Assembly (NCBI GenBank): GCA_021741075.1
Contig: JAIOYO010000031.1
Span: 1 to 32,857, forward strand
Source: Flavobacteriales bacterium
GTDB lineage: Bacteria; Bacteroidota; Bacteroidia; UBA10329
Reading direction: 5' to 3'
Length of the DNA: 32,857 nucleotides
Part shown: positions 16,229 to 25,168 of the stretch, one piece after another
Numbering within the stretch: position 1 is the stretch's first letter
How the letters are laid out: every line of letters begins with the position of its first letter
The notes under the pieces: generated by a model
The model's input: the letters and a program-made list of their open reading frames with translations, nothing else
What the model was told of the DNA's origin: nothing
The model's database searches: none
Program-made: the position numbers and the translations under genes

Positions 16229-16843
16229 TTATTTTCTGGTCACCCAATCAGGCCGAAGCATTTCCTTATGAGCCGCCACAAAAGTCTCTTCCGATATTTC
16301 GCCTAAAATGGGCTGGAGCTTTCGATAGAGATAGGTAGGTTCGTCCATCAGTTTTGGGTAGTGCAAAAGCGCAATAGCTTGGTCGTGTCTGGCACATTCA
16401 ACCAGTACATGGCTAAGCGATTTTAATAGAATAAACTGCTGCTTATCGGGATTAGAAGTTTTAATCATACCCCCAGCGTGCCCACGTTTTGAACCAAATA
16501 TTCGAGTCAAAATCCCTTTCCTTTTCAAATTATCTTTCGAGACCTTCACTCGGCTTTCAGTGGCTTTCTCAATATCACGTATCGGAATTATCACCAGGTC
16601 AAGCTTGATTTCTGGGTTTTCTAGAATTTCTTCAATATAGTTTGAAATGTTTGGGCTTTTTACAATGTAAGCCGCATTCTCATCTCGGATATTCGATTCA
16701 AGTCCTGCACGACCAATCGGGTCGAGGTTTTGGTCTAGATTATCTAACGTAAAGCCCGTATCCAAGCCTAAGCGCGTGAGTAATTGAACCAAAAACGAAG
16801 TTCCTGCTCTTCCAGTTCCTGCTATGATTACGTGGCGCCTCAT
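16229..16843 (-). CDS. Sulfotransferase-like P-loop protein
   Basis: 204 residues. The N-terminus [20 protein letters not shown] contains the loop GTGRAGTS (9-16), matching the 5'-phosphosulfate-binding loop of PAPS-dependent sulfotransferases. [17 protein letters not shown] (~84-100) fits the 3'-phosphate-binding segment. Such enzymes transfer sulfate from PAPS to a carbohydrate or small molecule. The protein is short for the family (often 250-300 residues) and could be a divergent or truncated member. Its ATG overlaps the stop of the DUF255 gene (ATGA), so the two are translationally coupled. The substrate is unknown; some other P-loop kinase-like role cannot be excluded. Confidence 0.65.
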   Translation of the reverse strand: MRRHVIIAGTGRAGTSFLVQLLTRLGLDTGFTLDNLDQNLDPIGRAGLESNIRDENAAYIVKSPNISNYIEEILENPEIKLDLVIIPIRDIEKATESRVKVSKDNLKRKGILTRIFGSKRGHAGGMIKTSNPDKQQFILLKSLSHVLVECARHDQAIALLHYPKLMDEPTYLYRKLQPILGEISEETFVAAHKEMLRPDWVTRK

Positions 16844-18948
16844 TGCAACTGCTTAATTGCTTCAGAAACCTCACTTGTAGGCATTTGACAGGCCTTATTC
16901 ACACACACATAAAAACGAGTATCGCCTTTTACTAACTTATTTTGGAGGAGCGGTAAACCAGCTTCAGTTAAACCGCCAATCAGCAGTTTATTCGGATGGT
17001 AATGCTGTTCCATTTCAGCCCGTTTGGCGTCCGCTTCCTTGCCAACAATGGCCACTTCGTAGAACGGAAAGGTGTGATGGAGCATCAACTCCAACCAATT
17101 GGAATACCAACTGGCGCTTTGGCCAATGTTGGCCGCCACATTATTCAACATCTGCTCAGAAATATCCAAGTATTCCTTCTTATCAAAATAATGTCCGAGG
17201 TAGAAAAGACCTTTCGCCATGCTCGAATTAGATGAAGGCATCACGTTATCTGTCAACTCCATCTTTCGGGCAATAAGTTTCGAGTCTGAGTTGGAATTGA
17301 AGAAGAACATACCAGATTCTGCATCATGAAAATGCTCGATGGTGTAGGCCGCCAAAGCATCAGCCTCATCCAGCCATTTCCTATCAAACGTTGCTTGATA
17401 GAGCGAGATGAAAGCTTCGATGGTAAAACAATAATCCTCCAAAAATCCATTGATCGTGGATCGGCCTTCTTTGTGATTTCGTAGCAATCCACCATCTTTT
17501 GTCTTCTGTTTTTTGATGATGAATTCGGCATTTTTCAAGGCTGCATCCAAATACGCCTTCTCGCCAAAAGCACGGTAGGCATCGGCATAGCCTTTCAGCA
17601 TCAGGGCATTCCACGAAGTGAGCTGCTTATCATCCAATCCCGGACGGATGCGTTTGTCCCGTTCTTTCAGCAAAAGCGCATTCACCGCTTTTACTTTTTG
17701 CTTCAGTTCATCCGTTTTCCAGCCTTGTTTCTTGGCAAATACCTCATCTCCATCCTTTCTTAGAAGAATGTAGTTGTCGTGTTCCCAAAGGCCCTTGGCG
17801 TTTATGTTGTAATAATCTTTTACCCAATCGAAATCAGCGCCTAAAAGCGCTTGCAGTTCTTCCTTTTTCCAAACGTAGAACTTGCCTTCTTCGCCCTCGC
17901 TGTCGGCATCCAAAGCGGAATAAAATGCGCCTTCATTGGTGGTCATTTCGCGCTTTACATACTCCAAGGTTTCTTCCACAATTTCCTTGTAAAGTGGGTT
18001 TTTGGTAGCCTGATAGGCTTCCGAATAAAACGATACCAATTGCCCATTGTCGTAGAGCATTTTTTCGAAGTGAGGCGCTTTCCAAAGCTCATCGGTAGAA
18101 TAGCGCGCAAATCCTCCTCCAACCTGATCGTAAATGCCACCGAAGGCCATTTTCTCCAAGGTTAAACTCACATGGTCCAACACGAATTTATCCTGCGAAA
18201 GTGTAGCATATCGAAGCAGGAATTCGTAATTGTTCGGCAATGGGAATTTAGGCGCTCGGTTCGGTCCGCCTTCCACGTTATCGATCTGTCCTTTCCATGC
18301 CTCGACATAAGAATGGACCTGCTCTTTTGTAAAATTTGCCTTGGCTGAATTGCGTTGAATCAGTTCACTTTCCGCAACGCCCTTTGTGAGATTGGTGGCA
18401 TATTCCAAAGCCTTTTCACGGTCATTTTCCCAAATGGAAGCAACCTTAGCCATCACATCCATCCATTGTTCCTTCGGGAAATACGTACCGCCATAAAGCG
18501 GTCTGCCATCAGGCAAGGCAAAACAATTGAGTGGCCAACCTCCACGTCCGGTCATCAACTGCACAGCACTCATATATACCGCATCCACATCGGGCCGTTC
18601 TTCCCTATCGACCTTGATGCAGATAAAATGCTCGTTCATGAAAGCCGCAACTGCGCTATCCTCAAAACTTTCGTGCTCCATTACATGACACCAATGGCAG
18701 GCACTGTAGCCAATGCTCACCAGAATCGGTTTCTGCTCAGCCTTTGCCTTGGCCAGACTTTCATCATTCCAAGCCACCCAATCAACAGGATTGTGTGCGT
18801 GCTGGAGCAAGTAAGGACTGGTTTCGTTAATGAGGGCGTTGGTGTGCTTATGGTCGGTCATTTCGTTCTTGGTAGTGTGTTGCCCATGGCAGGCTTGAAA
18901 AAGAAACGTGCTCAAAAAAAGTGGAAAATAATGTTGCAGGTGCTTCAT
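16840..18948 (-). CDS. DUF255 thioredoxin-fold/glycoside-hydrolase-like protein (YyaL/SSP411 family), lipoprotein
   Basis: 702 residues from the ATG at 18948; a GTG at 19014 in the same frame lies upstream of the promoter box and is rejected. Residues 1-20 form a lipoprotein signal ending LFQAC, so the mature protein is probably membrane-anchored outside the cytoplasm. Residues ~36-190 are the DUF255 thioredoxin-like domain: [14 protein letters not shown], then C84-H-W-C87, the DREERPDVD block and GRGGWP. The rest resembles the (alpha/alpha)6 barrel of N-acylglucosamine-2-epimerase-like proteins ([19 protein letters not shown]). The family is widespread but its biochemical role is poorly defined. 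It is first in an operon with the sulfotransferase-like gene and diverges from DUF4271. Confidence 0.93.
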   Translation of the reverse strand: MKHLQHYFPLFLSTFLFQACHGQHTTKNEMTDHKHTNALINETSPYLLQHAHNPVDWVAWNDESLAKAKAEQKPILVSIGYSACHWCHVMEHESFEDSAVAAFMNEHFICIKVDREERPDVDAVYMSAVQLMTGRGGWPLNCFALPDGRPLYGGTYFPKEQWMDVMAKVASIWENDREKALEYATNLTKGVAESELIQRNSAKANFTKEQVHSYVEAWKGQIDNVEGGPNRAPKFPLPNNYEFLLRYATLSQDKFVLDHVSLTLEKMAFGGIYDQVGGGFARYSTDELWKAPHFEKMLYDNGQLVSFYSEAYQATKNPLYKEIVEETLEYVKREMTTNEGAFYSALDADSEGEEGKFYVWKKEELQALLGADFDWVKDYYNINAKGLWEHDNYILLRKDGDEVFAKKQGWKTDELKQKVKAVNALLLKERDKRIRPGLDDKQLTSWNALMLKGYADAYRAFGEKAYLDAALKNAEFIIKKQKTKDGGLLRNHKEGRSTINGFLEDYCFTIEAFISLYQATFDRKWLDEADALAAYTIEHFHDAESGMFFFNSNSDSKLIARKMELTDNVMPSSNSSMAKGLFYLGHYFDKKEYLDISEQMLNNVAANIGQSASWYSNWLELMLHHTFPFYEVAIVGKEADAKRAEMEQHYHPNKLLIGGLTEAGLPLLQNKLVKGDTRFYVCVNKACQMPTSEVSEAIKQLQ

Positions 18949-18954
18949 CTTGGT

Positions 18955-18962
18955 CAAAAGTA
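18955..18962 (-). promoter_or_regulatory. TAnnTTTG -7 box for the DUF255 gene
   Basis: Minus strand reads TACTTTTG, an exact match, ending 6 bases before the ATG at 18948. With the usual spacing, transcription would start at or within a few bases of the start codon. Confidence 0.6.
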
Positions 18963-18977
18963 GCAAGTAATCCGCCC

Positions 18978-18985
18978 TACCTTTG
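18978..18985 (+). promoter_or_regulatory. TAnnTTTG -7 box for DUF4271
   Basis: TACCTTTG is an exact match. The first in-frame start codons after it are GTG at 18987 and GTG at 18990, so the mRNA would be leaderless or nearly so. The box is 15 bases from the oppositely facing box of DUF255. Confidence 0.55.
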
Positions 18986-18989
18986 TGTG

Positions 18990-19844
18990 GTGCAAGAACC
19001 ACAGACAGATACACTCCAAGTTGAGCTACTGGAAGATTCCGCCTCCCTAGCTTTTCAGGACTCCATTTGCCTCGATTACGATGGCTTTGTTTGTCACTTG
19101 CCTGAAGATTCGATTCCAGCAGTTGTTAAAGAATTTGTTCCCAGTCTTTTTGAAGGCCACCTTCTTCACCCTAAAAACGACCATTCGTATTTAGACAAAG
19201 TCGTTTCAGGTGGAAGTTTTGGCTTCTTTGTGCTACTTTTTTGTGCCGCAGTATTTGTATACATACAACGAAGTTCGGAAGGCTTTTTTGGTTCGGTTTT
19301 TAAAGCGAGCTTCGATGCAAATCAGGCAAATCAAGACGCTAGAGTAGAAAACTCTCAGCGCAGCACCAATCTGTTTCTAACGCAAATAATTGCATTGGTT
19401 TCGATTTCGCTTTTCACATCAGAAGTCATCATTCAATTCGGCTTTACCACGTTTCCGATGGCAACCATTTTCTTTCCTGTTTTAGGAGGACTGATAGCTG
19501 CTATTGTACTAAAACGTGCAATCCTTTGGATACTGGCTCAATTATTTAGTCTGAACGGTGAGCTACGCCATCACAAATTTAATCTCAACCTTTTCCTGTC
19601 AAGCACTGGCTTAAGTCTTTTGCCGCTCTCCTTGTTGCTCTTCTATAGTCCACAAATTCCCTATTCCATTATTATATATACGGGATTAGCAATCAGCATT
19701 GTCTTTTATCTCAAGGGCTTACATAGAGGCGTTTCGCTTGCCATAACTTCTAGCTCCATCGTAACGCTCCATTTGTTTTACTACTTTTGCGCGCTCGAAA
19801 TACTACCAGTTTTTGTACTAATACGTTGTGTAAAAGGCTTGTAG
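18990..19844 (+). CDS. DUF4271 membrane protein
   Basis: About 284 residues from GTG 18990 (GTG 18987 is equally possible; a GTG at 18921 lies upstream of the -7 box and inside the divergent gene). The N-terminal ~75 residues are soluble and acidic. Several hydrophobic segments follow, beginning with [19 protein letters not shown], then a run of further helices to the C-terminus. This matches DUF4271, an integral membrane family of Bacteroidota found next to hemD. Its function is not known. It ends 20 bases before the hemD ATG, and the likely hemD promoter box is inside its 3' end. Confidence 0.85.
   Translation: MQEPQTDTLQVELLEDSASLAFQDSICLDYDGFVCHLPEDSIPAVVKEFVPSLFEGHLLHPKNDHSYLDKVVSGGSFGFFVLLFCAAVFVYIQRSSEGFFGSVFKASFDANQANQDARVENSQRSTNLFLTQIIALVSISLFTSEVIIQFGFTTFPMATIFFPVLGGLIAAIVLKRAILWILAQLFSLNGELRHHKFNLNLFLSSTGLSLLPLSLLLFYSPQIPYSIIIYTGLAISIVFYLKGLHRGVSLAITSSSIVTLHLFYYFCALEILPVFVLIRCVKGL
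19782..19789 (+). promoter_or_regulatory. Possible internal promoter for hemD
   Basis: TACTTTTG matches TAnnTTTG exactly and lies in the last codons of DUF4271. The predicted leader to the hemD ATG at 19865 is about 70 bases. No well-spaced -33 TTG is seen, so this could be coincidental coding sequence. Confidence 0.45.
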
Positions 19845-19864
19845 CAAAAACCGTTCAACCACCC

Positions 19865-20617
19865 ATGGACAAAGTAAAAAGTATCCTTGTATCTCAACCA
19901 CAACCAGAAGGAGACAAAAACCCCTATTTCGACCTTGCTCAAAAACATAACCTGAAAATTGATTTCCGATCGTTCATTCACGTAGAAGGGGTGGATGCTA
20001 AAGATTTTCGGACTCAGAAAATCAACATTCTCGATCATAGCGCCATCATTCTTACCAGTAAGAACGCTGCGGATCATTTCTTTCGCATGTGTGAAGAGAC
20101 TCGTGTTACTGTTCCAGAAGGCATGAAGTATTACTGCGTTTCGGAGGCAATTGCTTACTACTTGCAGAAATACGTTGTGTACCGAAAACGGAAGATTTTC
20201 TTTGGCGGCAATACATTCAGCGACCTTGTTGAAGTATTGAAGAAGCACAAAAGCGAAAAGTTTCTTCTGCCTTGTATCGATGACTTGAAGCCAACCATTC
20301 TTGAATCGCTGAATGCGCTGGGCGTTAATTACACAAAAGCAGTTCTATACAAAACGGTAAGCAGCGATTTGTCTGACCTTGCTGATGTGAACTACGATGT
20401 GCTTGTTTTCTACAGCCCAACCGGAATCAAATCACTGTTTGAGAATTTCCCAGATTTCAAGCAGAATAAAACTCGAATTGCAGCTTTTGGACCAACAACG
20501 GCACATGCTGTGAAAGAACACCAATTAAAATTGGACATTGGAGCACCTGTGCCGAATGCCCCATCAATGACTATGGCGTTAGACCAGTACATTCAACAGG
20601 CTAACAAGAAAAAATAG
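19865..20617 (+). CDS. hemD: Uroporphyrinogen-III synthase
   Basis: 250 residues from the ATG at 19865; an in-frame TTG at 19787 is inside DUF4271 and at the -7 box, so it is rejected. The protein opens MDKVKSILVSQPQPE and contains NPYFDLAQKHNLKIDFRSF, a typical Bacteroidota HemD N-terminus. AIILTSKNAADHFF, YYCVSEAIAYYL, DVLVFYSPTGIKSL and RIAAFGPTTAHAVKEH match the family's two-domain fold. It closes and isomerises hydroxymethylbilane to uroporphyrinogen III in haem and sirohaem synthesis, in the cytoplasm. HemD is weakly conserved in sequence, but these motifs and the adjacent DUF4271 make the call firm. A terminator follows 28 bases downstream. Confidence 0.92.
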   Translation: MDKVKSILVSQPQPEGDKNPYFDLAQKHNLKIDFRSFIHVEGVDAKDFRTQKINILDHSAIILTSKNAADHFFRMCEETRVTVPEGMKYYCVSEAIAYYLQKYVVYRKRKIFFGGNTFSDLVEVLKKHKSEKFLLPCIDDLKPTILESLNALGVNYTKAVLYKTVSSDLSDLADVNYDVLVFYSPTGIKSLFENFPDFKQNKTRIAAFGPTTAHAVKEHQLKLDIGAPVPNAPSMTMALDQYIQQANKKK

Positions 20618-20645
20618 CCGTTCTGTTAAAAATATATAAGGATGA

Positions 20646-20676
20646 GGGGCTTTGTAATCATGGCCCCTTTTTCTTT
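20646..20676 (+). terminator. Rho-independent-type terminator after hemD
   Basis: GGGGC (20646-20650) pairs with GCCCC (20663-20667) around a 12-base loop and is followed by a T-rich run (TTTTTCTTTT). It ends the DUF4271-hemD unit just before rnpA. The stem is only 5 bp, so termination may be partial. Confidence 0.65.
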
Positions 20677-20693
20677 TCTAAATTCAAACCAAA

Positions 20694-21074
20694 ATGAGCA
20701 GATACACTTTCGGGAAGAAGGAAAAACTCTGTTCAAAATTGGTGATTGATGCGCTTTTCAAATCAGCGAAATCATTTAAGGAATATCCAATTAGAGTAAT
20801 GTATATGCCGCTTGAAGAAAGTGATGCAGCAGCTAAATTGCTCATTTCGGTTCCAAAAAAACGATTCAAGAAGGCAGTATCAAGAAATAGCGTTAAACGC
20901 CAAATTAGAGAGACTTATCGACTGAACAAACCAGAATTAATAGAAAATTGGCAAGCGCAAGGAAAATATTTTGCTCTTGCATTTGTTTACATTGGCAACG
21001 ATATCCCCGATTATCATGAATTAAACGTGATTATGAAACGGATTCTCGAAAAATTGAAGTCATTATCAGTATGA
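20694..21074 (+). CDS. rnpA: Ribonuclease P protein component
   Basis: 126 residues, close to the usual length. It assists the RNA subunit in maturing the 5' ends of tRNAs. The signature basic helix RNSVKRQIRE (64-73), preceded by SVPKKRFKKA, is the RNR motif that contacts RNase P RNA. The N-terminal FGKKEKLCSK and the GDxP-type C-terminal half are also typical. Its TGA overlaps the ATG of the S41 protease gene (ATGA), so the two are coupled. In many bacteria rnpA sits beside rpmH; here it is paired with ctpA, an order common in Bacteroidota. Confidence 0.96.
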   Translation: MSRYTFGKKEKLCSKLVIDALFKSAKSFKEYPIRVMYMPLEESDAAAKLLISVPKKRFKKAVSRNSVKRQIRETYRLNKPELIENWQAQGKYFALAFVYIGNDIPDYHELNVIMKRILEKLKSLSV

Positions 21075-22744
21075 AAATTCCGAACATTTTTAAAAAACTC
21101 AGAGCAACACTCATTATCATTCCTGTCGTTCTGCTCTCTTTACTTACCAGCAGTTACGTTGATTCATTCTTCGAAATCAGCAAGAATCTCGACATTTTCA
21201 TAACCCTCTTTAAGGAGTTGAACCTCTATTATGTGGATGAAACCCAACCTGGAAACCTAGTAGAAAAGGGTATTGAAGGCATGTTGGAATCGCTAGATCC
21301 ATACACCACTTACATACCCGAAACAGACATCGAAGATTACCGCTTTATGACTACAGGACAGTATGGCGGAATAGGTGCACTAATAAGAACAAAAGACAGC
21401 TTAGTTGTGGTGGCCGAACCGTACGAGGGTTCGCCAGCATTAAAGGCCGGCTTGCTTGCTGGAGATGAAATTTTAGAAGTGAATGGCAAGTCAACCGTAG
21501 GGAAATCGACCAGCGATATTAGCTCGGTTTTGAAAGGTCAACCACAAACCGAAGTAAAAGTAAAAGTGAGAAGGTTTGGAGTGACCAAGCCAATTGATGT
21601 AACTGTTGTTCGTGAAGAAATTCAGATAAAAAGTGTGCCCTATTCAAACATGCTGAATAATGAAGTCGGCTACGTGAATCTTTCAAGCTTTACAGACAAC
21701 TGCTCAAAAGATGTGAGCGATGCTATTATGGAATTGAAAGCAAAAGGCATGAAAAAACTGGTTCTCGATCTTCGCGGAAACCCAGGAGGATTGCTCAACG
21801 AAGCCGTTGCCTTGAGCAACCTTTTCGTTCCAAAAGGAGAACTAATTGTAAGCACAAAAGGCAAAGTAAAAGAGTGGAATAAGGATTACAAGGCTGCTCA
21901 AACTCCGCTAGACAAGGATATGCCTTTGGTGGTGCTCGTTAATAGCGGTTCTGCTTCTGCTTCTGAGATTGTGTCTGGTGTTATTCAAGATTTGGATCGT
22001 GGAGTAGTAATCGGCCAAAGAACATTCGGGAAAGGACTTGTTCAGACCACGCGACCATTGAGCTATAACTCGCAATTGAAAGTGACAACGGCCAAGTATT
22101 ACATACCAAGCGGACGTTGCATTCAGGCATTGGATTATTCGAATAGAAATGAGGATGGAAGCGTTGGGAAAGTGCCAGATTCGCTCATTACGAAGTACGC
22201 AACAAAAGCAGGAAGACCCGTTTTTGATGGCGGTGGCATCAATCCAGATATTGAGGTTGAGCCAATGAAGCTTTCAGACATTGCCTTCAATCTTGGACTT
22301 AAAATGCTCTATTTCGATTTTGCTACAGAATACCATCACAAGCACAAAGAAATTGCAGCAGTGAGTGATTTTAAAGTAGATGATGTACTTCTTAAAGAAT
22401 TTCAGGATTGGTTAGAAACCAAAGATTTCGATTATACCACCGACAGCGAAAAAGTGCTGGAGAAGTTGAAAGAAGTGGCAGAAGAAGAGAAGTATTTCAA
22501 GCGAATAGAGACGGAATTCACTGCTTTACAAGCCAAGGTGAGTCACAATAAAACCAAGGATTTGGAGGAATTCAAAGATGAAATAAAAGAACTGCTCCGA
22601 GGCGAGATTGTATCGCGCTATTACCATCAAAAAGGTCGAATTGAAGCGATGCTTGAAAACGATGTAGACATTAAAAAGGCGTTGGAAATTCTTGCTAATG
22701 CAGATGAGTACAAACGAATTCTGACCGACACAAGCTCGAAGTGA
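21071..22744 (+). CDS. ctpA: Carboxy-terminal processing protease, S41 family with PDZ domain
   Basis: 557 residues. An N-terminal hydrophobic segment (LIIIPVVLLSLLTSSYV) suggests export, so it acts in the periplasm. Residues ~75-165 contain the PDZ domain (GIGALIRTKDSLVVV, GLLAGDEILEVNG). The S41 catalytic domain follows, with LDLRGNPGGLL. The family motif SGSASASE places the nucleophile at Ser296, and Lys321 in RTFGKGLVQ is 25 residues later, the spacing seen in D1-processing and Tsp proteases. The C-terminal ~150 residues are charged and helical. Family members trim or degrade periplasmic proteins from the C-terminus. It is coupled to rnpA by a 4-base overlap and followed after 25 bases by the O-antigen-ligase-like gene. 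Confidence 0.95.
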   Translation: MKIPNIFKKLRATLIIIPVVLLSLLTSSYVDSFFEISKNLDIFITLFKELNLYYVDETQPGNLVEKGIEGMLESLDPYTTYIPETDIEDYRFMTTGQYGGIGALIRTKDSLVVVAEPYEGSPALKAGLLAGDEILEVNGKSTVGKSTSDISSVLKGQPQTEVKVKVRRFGVTKPIDVTVVREEIQIKSVPYSNMLNNEVGYVNLSSFTDNCSKDVSDAIMELKAKGMKKLVLDLRGNPGGLLNEAVALSNLFVPKGELIVSTKGKVKEWNKDYKAAQTPLDKDMPLVVLVNSGSASASEIVSGVIQDLDRGVVIGQRTFGKGLVQTTRPLSYNSQLKVTTAKYYIPSGRCIQALDYSNRNEDGSVGKVPDSLITKYATKAGRPVFDGGGINPDIEVEPMKLSDIAFNLGLKMLYFDFATEYHHKHKEIAAVSDFKVDDVLLKEFQDWLETKDFDYTTDSEKVLEKLKEVAEEEKYFKRIETEFTALQAKVSHNKTKDLEEFKDEIKELLRGEIVSRYYHQKGRIEAMLENDVDIKKALEILANADEYKRILTDTSSK

Positions 22745-22769
22745 GATTCTTGAAATTGTTTAGGCCGTA

Positions 22770-24344
22770 ATGCCGAAACTCACCGACAATCAGCACAGAA
22801 ACATCACGTTTTGGGGCATGGCCATGATTGTCATGGGTTTGCCACTTTCGGTTTTTCTGGTAAGCGTTGGAACCTTTGCCTTGGTCGGAAATTGGCTACT
22901 CGAAGCAAACTATTTAAAGCGATTAAAGCAGTTTTTCAGCGACCCGCTTTCGCTTATTCTCGTCTCCATTTTTTTGCTGTTTTGCATCGGAATGTTTTGG
23001 ACAGAAAACCTCAGCCACGGGCTGAAAGAACTTCGCGTAAAGCTTCCACTCATTCTCATGCCGTTGTTGTTGTTTACGAGCAAACTCCCAAGCAAAAAAA
23101 GACAGCAAGATCTTCTACTCCTTTTCGTTGTAGCGTGCATGGTTGGCACCGTATTCGGTACGGCTCGCTATTTTGAAGTGTGGGGTGGCGAGCTCCAGAA
23201 CTCAAGACATATTTCTGTATTCATTTCGCATATCCGATTTGGGCTTATGCTCACTTTTTCGTTCTTCATTTTGGCCTATTTCCTGTACGCAAAATGGAAT
23301 GAATGGTCCATGGCAGAACGATTGGTTGTTCTGCTTTCCATGAGTTGGATTCTGTGGTTCCTCATTATTTTGGAAGCCTTTACCGCCTACTTTGCTTTTG
23401 TTGCAGTGCTTATTTTCACGGTCATCAACCTACTACTGAAACAGCGCAATCGACTTTTAAAAACTAGCCTTTCAATAGGGATTCTTTTTCTACTCATCAC
23501 TGGAGGGTTCTACCTCAAATCCATCAAAGACAATCATTTTCTCGAAGTTCCTTTTGATTACAAGACACTCACAGTAAAAACTGTGAATGGGAATTACTAC
23601 ACGCATCAACGCGAAATTCGCTACCGCGAAAACGGACATCGCGTTTGGAACTTCGTGTGCTGGGACGAACTCAAAAAAGAATGGCCGAATAGAAGTGGAA
23701 TTGATTTTGAGGCAAATGACCACAAAGGGCAGCCTATTCGTTTTACTGCTATTCGATACATGACCTCCAAAGGTTTGATGAAAGATTCGGTTGGAATTCA
23801 TCAACTATCAAAACAAGACATTCGGAACATTGAACAAGGGTTTACCAACTACATCTACACCGATAAATTGGGTGTGGCCAGACGAACAGATCAGTTTTTT
23901 TGGGCCGTTGAAGAATACTCGTGGCAGCAAAACGCCAATAATTCATCGGCATTGCAGCGTTGGGTTTATCTGCAGGTTGGATGGTCAATTCTGAAAGAAA
24001 ACCTGCTTCTAGGCGTAGGAACGGGTGACGTTTTTGACGCTTACAAACAGGCATACACCGTAGATGACAAAGGGATGGAAAAGCAATTTCAAGGCATCTC
24101 TCACAATCAATTCCTGACCTTTGGAATTACGCTTGGAATTGTTGGGCTTGTTTGGTTTTTATTCACTTTGGCTTATCCACTATTGGTTTACAGTCGAGAT
24201 TACCTCTACATGGCATTCATTCTTCTTATGGCCGTTTCGTTCTTTTCAGACAATACGTTTGACCGCCAATCAGGCGTTACACTTTTTGCGTTTTTCAACG
24301 CGTTTCTAATTGTGAGAAGAGAGTTTGCTGAGGTTAGAGATTAG
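22770..24344 (+). CDS. O-antigen ligase/polymerase-like membrane protein (Wzy_C family)
   Basis: 524 residues. Many hydrophobic helices run through the N-terminal ~235 residues and again at the C-terminus, separated by a large polar loop (~245-400). After the loop come WSILKENLLLGVGTGD (~404) and SHNQFLTFGITLGIVGL (~443), the conserved end of the Wzy_C/WaaL family; the His in HNQFL is a usual conserved position. Members join or polymerise lipid-linked glycans on the periplasmic face of the inner membrane. Whether this one is a WaaL-type ligase, a Wzy polymerase, or a protein O-oligosaccharyltransferase cannot be decided by reading. It lies 25 bases after ctpA and overlaps the convergent GT2 gene by 4 bases. 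The following glycosyltransferases support a surface-glycan role. Confidence 0.85.
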   Translation: MPKLTDNQHRNITFWGMAMIVMGLPLSVFLVSVGTFALVGNWLLEANYLKRLKQFFSDPLSLILVSIFLLFCIGMFWTENLSHGLKELRVKLPLILMPLLLFTSKLPSKKRQQDLLLLFVVACMVGTVFGTARYFEVWGGELQNSRHISVFISHIRFGLMLTFSFFILAYFLYAKWNEWSMAERLVVLLSMSWILWFLIILEAFTAYFAFVAVLIFTVINLLLKQRNRLLKTSLSIGILFLLITGGFYLKSIKDNHFLEVPFDYKTLTVKTVNGNYYTHQREIRYRENGHRVWNFVCWDELKKEWPNRSGIDFEANDHKGQPIRFTAIRYMTSKGLMKDSVGIHQLSKQDIRNIEQGFTNYIYTDKLGVARRTDQFFWAVEEYSWQQNANNSSALQRWVYLQVGWSILKENLLLGVGTGDVFDAYKQAYTVDDKGMEKQFQGISHNQFLTFGITLGIVGLVWFLFTLAYPLLVYSRDYLYMAFILLMAVSFFSDNTFDRQSGVTLFAFFNAFLIVRREFAEVRD

Positions 24345-25168
24345 GACACAAATCCTTTCAATCTGTCCTTCAAATTCGGAGTTATCCTCTTTTCTGGAAG
24401 TGGTCCATTGTATGGTTGACCTTGCTGCAAAACTTCCTTCACAAACCAAGAAGAACTAACGCCCCATTTTTTAAGGAAGGTCTTTTTGCCATCGTTCATC
24501 TTCACGCGCCCTGTTGACTTTGACATGAAATGATAGGCTCTACTTTCACCTAAACCTTTGAAGATTCGAACGCCCTGCTGCCACAATTTCATGCTTACAT
24601 CAGGGTCGGAATACAATCCTGGACTGAACTCTTCGCCATAACCGCCAATGGCAGCCCACAGATTTCGATGCATGAGATTTGGCGGCCACGTTGAGCCGCT
24701 CCAATCTGCTTTCGACATTGCTGGTAAAGTTGAAAGCAGGTCGGTTTCTTTAAATTCGGAAGGTGATTTCCCGAACGGGAATGGTGCCAAAACACATTGA
24801 TTTCCTGTGGCCTCAGGCTCAATCATAGTTGAACTGAGATAGAATTTCTCGTGTCCAATAGTCTCAATTTCCTGCATCAAAGGTTCATCCCAATTCGGGC
24901 AGAGATACATATCATCGTTTACATAACAGATAATGTCTTTAGTGGCGATTTCGAATAGTGCGTTCAAGGCTGTGCAAACTCCAACATTGGTTGAGGAATG
25001 AATGAATTTGACGCTCTCCTGCTCGCACCATTCAGCAGAACCATCGTTTCCTTCATTCACATAAACGAGGATTTCGTGCTGTGAGATTGAGTTTTTGCGA
25101 ATGCTAGCTACGCAGCATTTCAAGAACTCAAGATTATTCCACGTTGGTATGAGAATGGAAAACTGCAT
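24341..25168 (-). CDS. Family 2 glycosyltransferase
   Basis: 275 residues. It begins MQFSILIPTWNNLEFLKCCV, the nucleotide-sugar-binding start of GT-A family 2 enzymes. NDDM (84-87) supplies the DxD-like metal site, and the block from MHRNLWAAIGGYGEEFSPGLYSDPDVSMKL carries the usual acceptor-side acidic residues. It probably transfers a sugar from a nucleotide donor to a lipid-linked or LPS-core acceptor at the cytoplasmic face. It is last in the minus-strand glycan operon: its ATG overlaps the previous gene's TAA by one base (TAATG), and its own stop overlaps the convergent O-antigen-ligase-like gene by 4 bases. Confidence 0.9.
   Translation of the reverse strand: MQFSILIPTWNNLEFLKCCVASIRKNSISQHEILVYVNEGNDGSAEWCEQESVKFIHSSTNVGVCTALNALFEIATKDIICYVNDDMYLCPNWDEPLMQEIETIGHEKFYLSSTMIEPEATGNQCVLAPFPFGKSPSEFKETDLLSTLPAMSKADWSGSTWPPNLMHRNLWAAIGGYGEEFSPGLYSDPDVSMKLWQQGVRIFKGLGESRAYHFMSKSTGRVKMNDGKKTFLKKWGVSSSWFVKEVLQQGQPYNGPLPEKRITPNLKDRLKGFVS

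Noticed and set aside
16038..16247. 69-codon minus-strand frame in the spacer
   Set aside because: It overlaps the end of the sulfotransferase-like gene in a different frame, with Arg/His/Gln-rich composition and no recognisable motif.
19787..19864. TTG start extending HemD by 26 residues
   Set aside because: It overlaps DUF4271 and the -7 box; the ATG at 19865 gives the conserved N-terminus.
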